A stretch of DNA of 59,216 nt from Phycisphaeraceae bacterium (GTDB taxonomy: Bacteria > Planctomycetota > Phycisphaerae > Phycisphaerales > Phycisphaeraceae). Shown one piece after another: positions 35,210 to 43,050 of the stretch (position 1 is its first letter; each line of letters begins with the position of its first letter). Both the position numbers and the translations under genes were made by a program. Location: the NCBI GenBank assembly GCA_020849625.1, contig JADLFV010000119.1, forward strand, positions 1 through 59,216, written 5' to 3'. The notes beneath the pieces are model-generated. The model was not told the origin of the DNA, ran no database searches, and worked only from the letters and a program-made list of their open reading frames with translations.

Positions 35210-36417
35210 GCCGTGGTCTCCACGCCTTCCAAAAGCCGCACAATACTCAGCAAATTACGTGGCACATGAAAAGCTGATTTGATCCAGGTCCCCTTGTCGG
35301 TGACAAATGGACTGCCATCACGTTGCAGGTAGGCATACCACTCACCATACTCATGGTCAGCAAAGTACTTCTGGGTGTAATGGTGCAGATGGAAAAACCG
35401 ATCGAGCATTACCTGTTCTCGCAATTGAACGGCTGCAAGAGCCGTGGCATACAGGGCCTCTGAGTGCACCCACCATATTTTCGTGTCCCAATTTTCACCG
35501 AATGCATTGGGGCTGTTAAATCCTGGTGGTTGACGACCTTCTGGATCAGTAAATGCCAATAGTCCTCCGTATTTGTCGTCGTAACCCGCACCATACGCCC
35601 AGTCAATCATCTGTGACGCGCGCCGAATGATCGCCGGGTCATTGCGATAGGTGCCCTCCTCCATACAAAACCATGCAGATTCCAACGCGTGTCCAGGATT
35701 CGTACATCGGCCAAGGTCGGAATCCACCGGGCTCCCGTTCGTGAGGAGAATTTCAAAGACAGTATGGTGTTCGTCGTTGGCGAAACGATTCAATATCATA
35801 TCGAGACAATAATCTGCTTCGGGACGCACAAAATCCTCCCCCAGTAATTTACGAGCATTCTGCGCCATGTTAAGGCCAACCATATGAATGCCATGATAAA
35901 TATAGCGGGGATCACGCGAAAAGTGATGATATTGATTGAATCCTGGCTCACGCAGCAGTTCGTACCAGCGCTTGAACGAATCACGAATCAACGGCACATC
36001 CTGCTCATCACCTGTCGCACGGGCGTATTCGCAGAGACCGCTGAGGACAAACTGATCGGAAGAAATAGACAGATGATTATCCTTGACCCTCCCTTCACGC
36101 GTACATAGGTAGTACCAACGCCCATCACCTGCATAAGCACAATTCATAAGAAAATCACGCCCCGCCTTGGCCAATCGCAACCACTCTTCTCGTGGGCCCA
36201 ACTCATTGCAGAGAGCTGCAAACATCCACGTTTGTCGGCCCTGGCACCATGTATTCTTGTCTGTCCCTGTTGAACACCCCTGGCGATCAAATGGCACAAG
36301 ATAGCCACCATACTCGTCGTCCCCTGTACGGGCTTCCCAAAATGTCATAACCTCGTCAAGTAAATGTCGCCTGTAGAACTCGTGAAGGCTCTTCAGTTCT
36401 GTCATTGTGGCGTTCAC
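35206..36417 (-). CDS. N-acylglucosamine 2-epimerase family protein
   Basis: An alpha6/alpha6-barrel AGE-type epimerase. Segments with the conserved His and Glu/Arg residues are present: QGRQTWMFAALCNE, YHGIHMVGLNM, NPGHALESAWF, WWVHSEALYA and SAFHVPRN. Members interconvert GlcNAc and ManNAc (sialic acid breakdown) or act on cellobiose or mannose. GTG at 36417 is preferred because AGGAG lies ten bases upstream; the longer ATG at 36444 has no ribosome binding site. In this locus a ManNAc to GlcNAc step feeding NagA is the simplest reading. Confidence 0.8.
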   Translation of the reverse strand: MNATMTELKSLHEFYRRHLLDEVMTFWEARTGDDEYGGYLVPFDRQGCSTGTDKNTWCQGRQTWMFAALCNELGPREEWLRLAKAGRDFLMNCAYAGDGRWYYLCTREGRVKDNHLSISSDQFVLSGLCEYARATGDEQDVPLIRDSFKRWYELLREPGFNQYHHFSRDPRYIYHGIHMVGLNMAQNARKLLGEDFVRPEADYCLDMILNRFANDEHHTVFEILLTNGSPVDSDLGRCTNPGHALESAWFCMEEGTYRNDPAIIRRASQMIDWAYGAGYDDKYGGLLAFTDPEGRQPPGFNSPNAFGENWDTKIWWVHSEALYATALAAVQLREQVMLDRFFHLHHYTQKYFADHEYGEWYAYLQRDGSPFVTDKGTWIKSAFHVPRNLLSIVRLLEGVETTA

Positions 36418-36479
36418 TTGGGGCGCACTCCTATAGGATGTCATAGGCTCAATAGAAAATTGCTATTGCGAGTAAAGAA

Positions 36480-37430
36480 TCATTGTTTGTGTAAGCATTG
36501 CTTTAACAAGGCAGCTTGGAGGGTGGCCCCACTGTGTTGCATGCCAGAAGCCGTCGATAGTTCTTGAAATGGTAGAGATATTCGCAGTTCACCCTGCATG
36601 GTGGTGATCCACAGTTGCCCCGGCTTCGCCTCGAAAATGTAGGGATAGGCGAGCCAGGCGCCCTGCTTGCGGGCAACAACGATCGGATCGCTCCAGGTGT
36701 TGCCGTCATCCGAGGAAAACGCCAGAGACAATTCTGAGCGGTGATTACTGACCGGCGTAGCTGACCAGAGTCGGTCGCCGCCCTGCAGTGGAAACGTGTC
36801 TGAACCTTCAGGATATGGGCGATTCCACAACAGCAGAAGTCGGCCATCGCTTAGGCGGGACAGTTGGGCCGGGGCGCTACCAGAGGCGATGCCGGACGGC
36901 CCGATGGGGTGCCAGGAAAGACCTGCGTCATTCGACTCGGCTCGCCACTGCTGCATCCAGTTAGTGCGGATCAGCATGAGCAGGCCGCCATCCGTTCGTT
37001 CTGTGATGGTCGGTTCGCATAAGCCGCCATGATGGCCCGCCCCGCCGAGGTCGATGATGTTACTGCGTTGCCAGCTTTCACCCTGGTCGGCGCTGGTGTA
37101 GCTGACCGCGGCATGCCGGCCGGGGTTGTGCCGCATGATGGTGCAGGATACGACCACTTTGCCATCGTGCGTCTCGATCATGGCGCGCACGGCTCCATTA
37201 AAATCCTCTTGGATCATCAACGGTTGTTGCCAAGTGCGTCCTTCGTCAAGGCTGCGGATAACGTATGTCGGCAGTCGCGCTCCCGGCGCGTCATGCAGAT
37301 CATTGCTCCATGTCCAGTGCCGCTCACGCAGGTTCATGCACGCAAGGATCACCACGCCCTGCTTCGTGCGTAGCAGCGCCCGCTCATTGCTGATCTGGAA
37401 ACTTGCGGAATCAGTGAACATCGGCATCAC
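36480..37430 (-). CDS. sialidase-like BNR domain, separated from its upstream half by an in-frame TGA
   Basis: A six-bladed-propeller-type protein with repeated Asp boxes: SLDEGRTW, SADQGESW, SNDAGLSW and SSDDGNTW, and blade segments such as GLCEPTITERTDGG and HRSELSLAF. It has no signal peptide. It is in the same frame as the preceding SGNH gene, and the single TGA between them falls where a fifth Asp box (SRDEGRT-W) needs its Trp. The two thus look like one secreted SGNH-sialidase protein of 630 residues. If translation can restart at the ATG, the product would stay in the cytoplasm. Confidence 0.75.
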   Translation of the reverse strand: MMPMFTDSASFQISNERALLRTKQGVVILACMNLRERHWTWSNDLHDAPGARLPTYVIRSLDEGRTWQQPLMIQEDFNGAVRAMIETHDGKVVVSCTIMRHNPGRHAAVSYTSADQGESWQRSNIIDLGGAGHHGGLCEPTITERTDGGLLMLIRTNWMQQWRAESNDAGLSWHPIGPSGIASGSAPAQLSRLSDGRLLLLWNRPYPEGSDTFPLQGGDRLWSATPVSNHRSELSLAFSSDDGNTWSDPIVVARKQGAWLAYPYIFEAKPGQLWITTMQGELRISLPFQELSTASGMQHSGATLQAALLKQCLHKQ

Positions 37431-37433
37431 CTG

Positions 37434-38363
37434 TCATGTGCGCCCCTCATCGCGGCTGATTAAGGCATCGGTATCCTTGACGGTGAGAATGCTGTTGTCA
37501 CCGAGGCGGATGAAGGGCCCCATGGGAAGTTGCGGCATGTCGCAGGCTGCGGGATGGATCACCGCCCCGTTCTCCGCCACGCGCGGGCGAGGCCGATTGT
37601 CCTTCGCCATCTCTACCAAGGGCAAAGTACCGATGACCGCCGAAAGCTCATCACACACCAGGCGATGCCCCTTGTCATTGGGATGCATTCCATCAAGCAG
37701 TAGTTCATCCACTTGACGGCCCGTCTGGCCGTAGTAACGTTCGTAGGCGGTGTAAATATCGACCAAAGGCACATTGAGTTCCTTGGCTAAGTCGCGTGCC
37801 GCCTGGGCATAATTGGACAACAGCACATTCAATCCATCGGGCCTTTGCGGATCAAAAGGAGGTTTGCCGTAGAGTTCTCTGAGTGGATCTGTCCAACACA
37901 ATGGATTCGGGGTCATGATGATCACTTGGCCACCCTGAGACTGAATGGAAGTGGCAATGGTGCGGAGATTGTCTCGGTATTGTGACAAGGGAACGCGCGG
38001 CTCTTTGGCAGGTGGATTCTTCCACACGTCAACCGCTGCATCATTGATGCCGAACTGAATGATCACCAGGTGCGGCTGCAGCGAAAGCACGTCTGTTTGC
38101 AGCCGCTCTAGTGCGCCTGCTGTGGTGTCGCTGGGCTTACCGGCATTGACGATGGATGCGTGCGCCTCGCCCCAAACCGGCGACTTTTCAAGAAGGTCCA
38201 CGTAGACATTGATTTTCTTGCCTTCAACAAGTCGGGCCGCCGTGGTGGAGTCTCCAAATGCCACAACCACAAGGCGTGATTGAGCACAGACTGTGGCCGT
38301 TGATGACAAGACAATACAGGCACCAAGGAGGATCACCGCATTGTAATGGCCTGTTATGAGCAT
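37434..38363 (-). CDS. secreted SGNH esterase, 5' half of an SGNH-sialidase fusion
   Basis: Signal peptide (NAVILLGACIVLSSTATVCA) then the four SGNH blocks: FGDSTTA, INAGKPSDT-like Gly block, FGINDAAVD and DGMHPNDKGH. The enzyme should remove O-acyl groups from a sugar, for example O-acetyl from sialic acid. ATG at 38363 has GGAGAG eight bases upstream. After the hydrolase domain the sequence enters a propeller strand (GNSILTVKDT-like, then SRDEGRT) and ends at TGA. The rest of the propeller is the next gene in the same frame. The paralogue at 56.8 kb carries the same two domains in the opposite order. Confidence 0.82.
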   Translation of the reverse strand: MLITGHYNAVILLGACIVLSSTATVCAQSRLVVVAFGDSTTAARLVEGKKINVYVDLLEKSPVWGEAHASIVNAGKPSDTTAGALERLQTDVLSLQPHLVIIQFGINDAAVDVWKNPPAKEPRVPLSQYRDNLRTIATSIQSQGGQVIIMTPNPLCWTDPLRELYGKPPFDPQRPDGLNVLLSNYAQAARDLAKELNVPLVDIYTAYERYYGQTGRQVDELLLDGMHPNDKGHRLVCDELSAVIGTLPLVEMAKDNRPRPRVAENGAVIHPAACDMPQLPMGPFIRLGDNSILTVKDTDALISRDEGRT

Positions 38364-38871
38364 CTTGATTCTCTCCAACCAGTGGGAAGATGTGGATCCG
38401 TAACAAAGATTGACTTCCGATGGAAGACGCACAACGTCAATGCCGCAAGGCCTCCACGTCAAATCAGCCGCCTCATGTAGAAACATTCCAGCGGATCACC
38501 CCATGAAGCCCTGTTGCAGCAGTGCGGTTCACTAGAGCGCATGGCGGCATCATACAGTCAAGACAACATAAAACAAGAAGGCTCGACGCTCACGCCGCAT
38601 GTTTTTGAATATATCGCGTGATGGGGCGGGAATCCATGCTAATTACTGTAATATAATGTGTTATAATATTCTTGACTTAGTATAAACTGCTTCAGAAAAA
38701 CCAAGACAGACTAAGACAACTATTGACAGCGGCGTGCGGTGCGGTAGACTGATCTTGGATTAAGAAGCCTGTCACGTTCTCTCGTCTTGGATTTTTGGCA
38801 TGTGCGAAAACATATTTCAGACCCGTCGTCACTCGTATGCCCATCTTTCTACATCACCAGGAGGACACGCA
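38364..38871. promoter_or_regulatory. divergent intergenic region with promoter and AT-rich palindrome
   Basis: 508 bases between the minus-strand SGNH/sialidase operon and the plus-strand PEP-CTERM genes. TTGACA (38723-38728), a 16-base spacer and TAGACT (38745-38750) form a candidate promoter for the plus-strand gene. Upstream, the AT-rich near-palindrome AATATAATGTGTTATAATATT (around 38650-38672) may be an operator of the nearby GntR/LacI hybrid regulator. No open frame here is convincing. Confidence 0.45.
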
Positions 38872-39912
38872 ATGATCGCAAGCTTTCACCGAATGTGGAT
38901 GGTTCTGCCCTGTGCGGCAGCGTTTGTTTTGACGACACAGGCCTTTGCAGGCACAGATACTGCAACCGGACTAACCACACAGACCTCATCGGGATTCGGC
39001 TACAAGTATGAAATGGATTTTAGTCCCCTGAATCCCACGCAAGTTGACCTGGACAGCAACTCGTTACCCGATTTCATTGGTAAGGCGCCGACAGTATTTA
39101 ATACTGGGGTAGTTGGTGCGACAGATGGTAACACGGCGACATGGGATCAAAGCCGCCCGGGATCAGATGAAAAAATGACTGGACAAGGTGGAAGCGACAC
39201 GTGGACCACCGCGGGTCTTGATTCGACCACAGGATTCACAATCGAAGTCCGGATGCACATTCTGAGTCTGGACACTGACGGCACAGCACTCGGCATTCAC
39301 ATCGGCGGCTCAATCGGCGACGGAGCAGATGGCTGGCTGAATATTCAGGGCAGTGGTCAAACTTGGGCTCTTGATAGTTCAGTTGCACTGAATGGTTCGG
39401 ATGACAACACCGATGACTTTCACACATTCCGTATGGCCTATCAGCAGAATAACTTCTGGGTCTGGCGCGATGACGTTTTGCTGAATCCTGGCGGGACACC
39501 GTTGGCCGATGGCTACGCAACAGGTATGGTCAATCGCAACTTCTTCGGCTCTCCAGGCACGAACTGGGGCGGGATCGTGGAGGCAGATTATTTCCGCTTT
39601 ACCAGTGGCGCTTTTGCACCTCTGCATGCAGGTGATGCCAACGGAGACGGACTGGTCAACCTGTCCGACCTCCAAATTCTTGGCGACAACTGGCAGTCCA
39701 CCACAGCCACCTGGACCGAAGCGGACTTCACGGGTGACGGCGTGGTTAACCTGTCCGACCTGCAGATCCTCGGTGATAACTGGGGCTTCGGTACTGGTCC
39801 GGACATCGCTCTGGATGAAGCCTTGGCTTTAACGGGTATCGTCATCCCTGAGCCGGGGGTGGCCGGGCTGCTGCTGGTGGGCGGTTTGCTCGCGGTGCGT
39901 CGCCGTGCATAA
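38872..39912 (+). CDS. secreted LamG-like protein with dockerin-like repeats and PEP-CTERM
   Basis: Signal peptide (MVLPCAAAFVLTTQAFA) then a LamG/concanavalin-type module (about 30-240), then tandem DANGDGLVNLSDLQILGDNW and DFTGDGVVNLSDLQILGDNW dockerin-like repeats, and a PEP-CTERM signal (VIPEPGVAGLLLVGGLLAV, RRRA). AGGAGG precedes the ATG. The LamG-like module recurs in the next gene and inside the sialidase at 43050. It should be displayed on the surface and bind sugar or protein partners. Dockerin-type repeats in planctomycetes may dock onto another surface component. Confidence 0.85.
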   Translation: MIASFHRMWMVLPCAAAFVLTTQAFAGTDTATGLTTQTSSGFGYKYEMDFSPLNPTQVDLDSNSLPDFIGKAPTVFNTGVVGATDGNTATWDQSRPGSDEKMTGQGGSDTWTTAGLDSTTGFTIEVRMHILSLDTDGTALGIHIGGSIGDGADGWLNIQGSGQTWALDSSVALNGSDDNTDDFHTFRMAYQQNNFWVWRDDVLLNPGGTPLADGYATGMVNRNFFGSPGTNWGGIVEADYFRFTSGAFAPLHAGDANGDGLVNLSDLQILGDNWQSTTATWTEADFTGDGVVNLSDLQILGDNWGFGTGPDIALDEALALTGIVIPEPGVAGLLLVGGLLAVRRRA

Positions 39913-39970
39913 GGTCATCAACGCGTAATTTTTAATTTTGGTGTTCGATTCACACACGAGGAGAAGAAAA

Positions 39971-40810
39971 ATGAAGTTCACAATGGTGTCCATAATCGCA
40001 ACCTTGACTGTCGCCGCGATGGCTCCCTCCCTGTACGGTGCCATCGACCCGACCAGCGGGCTGACCCAGGCCAACTCGTCTTCGTTTACTTTCAAATACG
40101 AGATGGATCTGAATCCGCGGCTCCCTGCCGAGATCGATCTGGACGGCAACACCCTGGCTGACTTCCTGGCATCGACCGGTCCCACGGTGTTCAACACCGG
40201 CGTAGCGGGTACGACCGACGGCTACACCGCCGCGCTCAACTACGTACGTCCCGGCACCAACGAGATCCTGACAGGTCAGGCCGGCAGCTCCACTTGGGAC
40301 ACGACCGTATTTACCTCCGGCGGTGGGTACACGCTCGAGGTCCGGGTGAAAGTGATCAGCACCGAGACAGACGGCCTCGCGAAGGGGCTTAACATCGACG
40401 CCAACATCAACAACGGCGCGGGGTACGCTTGGTTAAACATCGTCGATGGCAGCCAAGGCTGGGGAGCGTCGAAAACGGATCTCGGTACCAACGACAACAC
40501 CGATGGATTCCACACGTTCCGCATTGCCTACATCCAGAATAACACCGTGAATGAATGGTGGGTCTGGCGTGACGGGGTGCTGCTGAATCCCGGTAACACA
40601 GCCTTGCCCGTCGGCCTTGCCGGCAGCGCCAAACGCGTGTTTATCGGTTCCCCCGGCAACGATTGGGGCGGCGTAGGTGAGTTGGATTACGTCCGCTTCA
40701 CCAACGAGGCCCTGGCCCCTATCCCGGAACCGGCGTCAGCAGTCATAATCGCATTAGGTATTGGAGCAATGTGTATGAGATCCCGCGTCCGCCAACGGTT
40801 TCATGACTGA
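39971..40810 (+). CDS. secreted LamG-like protein with PEP-CTERM
   Basis: A shorter paralogue of the preceding protein: signal peptide, the same LamG-like module (KYEMDLNPRLPAEIDLDGN, later FHTFRIAY and WWVWRDGVLLNPGN) and a PEP-CTERM ending (IPEPASAVIIALGIGAMCM). It lacks the dockerin-like repeats. GAGGAGAAG lies just before the ATG. Both genes are tandem and probably cotranscribed, so the pair likely arose by duplication and loss. Confidence 0.82.
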   Translation: MKFTMVSIIATLTVAAMAPSLYGAIDPTSGLTQANSSSFTFKYEMDLNPRLPAEIDLDGNTLADFLASTGPTVFNTGVAGTTDGYTAALNYVRPGTNEILTGQAGSSTWDTTVFTSGGGYTLEVRVKVISTETDGLAKGLNIDANINNGAGYAWLNIVDGSQGWGASKTDLGTNDNTDGFHTFRIAYIQNNTVNEWWVWRDGVLLNPGNTALPVGLAGSAKRVFIGSPGNDWGGVGELDYVRFTNEALAPIPEPASAVIIALGIGAMCMRSRVRQRFHD

Positions 40811-40964
40811 TTGAGTCATATAGCGCTGAGTTACTTCAGTGTTGGCTGCTGGTTGGGTCTGGTTGTTGGTTGAATGCCCGAAGCTCATTGAAGATGTATA
40901 GTTGGATAGTCGGCGAACAGCATTGCCGCATGGTTTTTCTGTTCTCTTATATCAAAGGTCTGAA

Positions 40965-42158
40965 GTGATCAAGCATGAAATAACCATCAGGAATCAAGCG
41001 CGAAAGCTGGCAGAGCAGCTTGAGCTTTATCTCGTGAAGCAGGGGATGAGGCTAGGCGACCCATGCCCATCCACACGTAAGGTCGCTGACATGTTCGGTG
41101 TCAGTCCCGCGCAGGCGGATCAGGCAATCAGATTGTTAGTCGAAGCGCAGAAGTTGATCCGCGAAGATCGCATTGGGACCTTTGTGGGGCATAAGCTTAA
41201 GACCTCGGCGGATGCTCGCGTTCGTACCTTGTATGTGCTGTTAGGTGAGACTCATGTCAGTCGCCAGTCGTCTCCGATGAAGTGGCTTACTGAGGGGCTA
41301 CACGAGCATAATCGCGGCGTGAATATCCAATTCTGCTTCATCCCACGCTACGATGAACTTGGATACGTGCGAGAGCTGATCGAAGCAGCACAAGATAACA
41401 AGCAACTGGAGGGGGTGATCGCTGTAAGTTGCTCACGTGCCGTTCGGCAATACCTGGTTGAACAGCATGTGCCGTTGGTATTTGTAGGTACACCAGATCT
41501 TGATCAACAGCACATCCCGTCAATCGATGAAGATCAGTTTCGAGCCGGCTACATTCTTACCACCTGGCTGGTTAAGCGAGGTCATCGGGCACTTGCGTTG
41601 CTTGCATCAGGCGAGGGACGCCCTGGTGATCACGATTTTCATGACGGCGTGCTCGAAGCCATGGCGGTGGCTGGTGTCCCGGCAAACGCCCTGCAGATTC
41701 GCACCATGCCAGATGATCTGTCACTGTTCAAATTAATGTGTCAGACATTGCTTTCTGATGATGGAAGACCCACCGGCCTGATATGCCGGCGAGGTGGACA
41801 GGTCATGCAAATTATCCTCGATGTGTTGCACGATAAGCATCTTGAAGTCATGAAAGATGTAGATGTGGTCTTTCATGCCCTCGGTGAAGTACCGCTGGAG
41901 CATCGGAGCTATCCATATGTGCAGGCCAAGATGATGCCAGAGCAAATCGGAGACCTAATCGGCCAAATGATCAACACATTACGCAAGGGTCAGCAGCCCG
42001 AAAAGGCCCGCCTGGAACTTCAAGTTGAGCTACACAATGCATATCCAGCCTCTGAGGGGGCAAAAGAGGACGACAATCAAGAGGCTGCTATGCGTAGATC
42101 GGTTAACAGACACCCATCGGGGTCACATACGGGGCACAAGGCTGAGGGCAATGCGTGA
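40965..42158 (+). CDS. GntR/LacI hybrid transcriptional regulator
   Basis: The N-terminal 70 residues are a GntR winged helix (LGDPCPSTRKVADMFGVSPA, QADQAIRLLVEAQKL). The rest is a LacI-type ligand domain: VRTLYVLLGETHVS, GVIAVSCSRAVRQYLVEQ, VPLVFVGTPD, and ILTTWLVKRGHRALALLASG with the usual hinge and effector-site strands. Such hybrids control sugar-utilisation genes in Planctomycetes and Lentisphaerae. GTG at 40965 has AAAGG eight bases upstream. It lies in the middle of the amino-sugar locus and is its best candidate regulator; the effector is unknown. The final 40 residues are polar and unusual. Confidence 0.85.
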   Translation: MIKHEITIRNQARKLAEQLELYLVKQGMRLGDPCPSTRKVADMFGVSPAQADQAIRLLVEAQKLIREDRIGTFVGHKLKTSADARVRTLYVLLGETHVSRQSSPMKWLTEGLHEHNRGVNIQFCFIPRYDELGYVRELIEAAQDNKQLEGVIAVSCSRAVRQYLVEQHVPLVFVGTPDLDQQHIPSIDEDQFRAGYILTTWLVKRGHRALALLASGEGRPGDHDFHDGVLEAMAVAGVPANALQIRTMPDDLSLFKLMCQTLLSDDGRPTGLICRRGGQVMQIILDVLHDKHLEVMKDVDVVFHALGEVPLEHRSYPYVQAKMMPEQIGDLIGQMINTLRKGQQPEKARLELQVELHNAYPASEGAKEDDNQEAAMRRSVNRHPSGSHTGHKAEGNA

Positions 42159-42237
42159 GCATATAGATCACGGATTTGCGCAGAATTATATGGCCTAGCC
42201 AGTGAACCACGGTACCACTCATAATGGAGTAGTTAAC

Positions 42238-43050
42238 ATGAATTGTAAGCTCGCAACCCGTAAGACCGACGGATTCACACTGATCGAGTTACTTGTAGTT
42301 ATTTCGATCATTGCATTATTGATTTCCATATTGTTGCCGGCATTGCGCAAAGCGCGTGATTCTGGAAGGTTTTCAGTATGTGCATCTAACCAGCGGTCCA
42401 TTGTCACCGCAGCCATCGCCTACGCTGTCGATGAAGACGGCCAGTTCCCGATCAGTATCGTCCGGCGGACCACCGGCATCCCTTATTCCTTTCCCTCGTA
42501 TATATATTACAACAGCGCGTCGTACTATCCGGTGCATCGGTTGTCCGACCTGCTACTGGCGTACCTGCCCACCAGCGTGGTGCTAATGTGCCCGCTGGGC
42601 GGCGGTAGCGAGACGACGATCCAGAGCGCGTTGAAGGGCACATACGAGGATAAAATCCTCAACAGCACCTACCGCAGTTCCTACAACCTGCTGTGGAATT
42701 ACAGCTACTGGGATGAACGGGTTATCCCCGGCTATGGGGCGCTGGGCACCTTTATCGCACCGCAGAAACTGGAGGACACCAACGACGACCTGCTGACCAA
42801 CGATGCGATCTGGTTACGCCTGGGCGTGTACTGGGCGCCGCACATGCCGCCCGGCCGCAACGCCTTCGTCGCAGCCAACGATACGATGTACCAGGGCTAC
42901 GACAACATGCCGCCGGATTTCGCGTTCAATGGCGGATACCGCGACGGCCACGTCGAGTCGGTTGCCTTCAGAGACCATACCCTTAACGCGCTGGCCACCT
43001 CTGGGGTTTCCCTGTACCTACCGCAGACAAAGGGGATCATCCCGCACTGA
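42238..43050 (+). CDS. pseudopilin-like protein (H-x9-DG type)
   Basis: N-terminal [20 protein letters not shown] prepilin signature, preceded by a basic leader. Near the C-terminus there is GYRDGHVESVAFRDH, the DG motif of the planctomycete family. The stop overlaps the start of the large sialidase gene (TGATG), so it is translated with it. Such pairing suggests a pseudopilin dedicated to the export or assembly of that surface protein. GGAG lies ahead of the ATG at 42238. Confidence 0.85.
   Translation: MNCKLATRKTDGFTLIELLVVISIIALLISILLPALRKARDSGRFSVCASNQRSIVTAAIAYAVDEDGQFPISIVRRTTGIPYSFPSYIYYNSASYYPVHRLSDLLLAYLPTSVVLMCPLGGGSETTIQSALKGTYEDKILNSTYRSSYNLLWNYSYWDERVIPGYGALGTFIAPQKLEDTNDDLLTNDAIWLRLGVYWAPHMPPGRNAFVAANDTMYQGYDNMPPDFAFNGGYRDGHVESVAFRDHTLNALATSGVSLYLPQTKGIIPH

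Noticed and set aside
37434..37436. TGA read as Trp (recoded genetic code)
   Set aside because: TGA ends many other genes in this window, including the epimerase and methyltransferase, so a global recoding is not supported.
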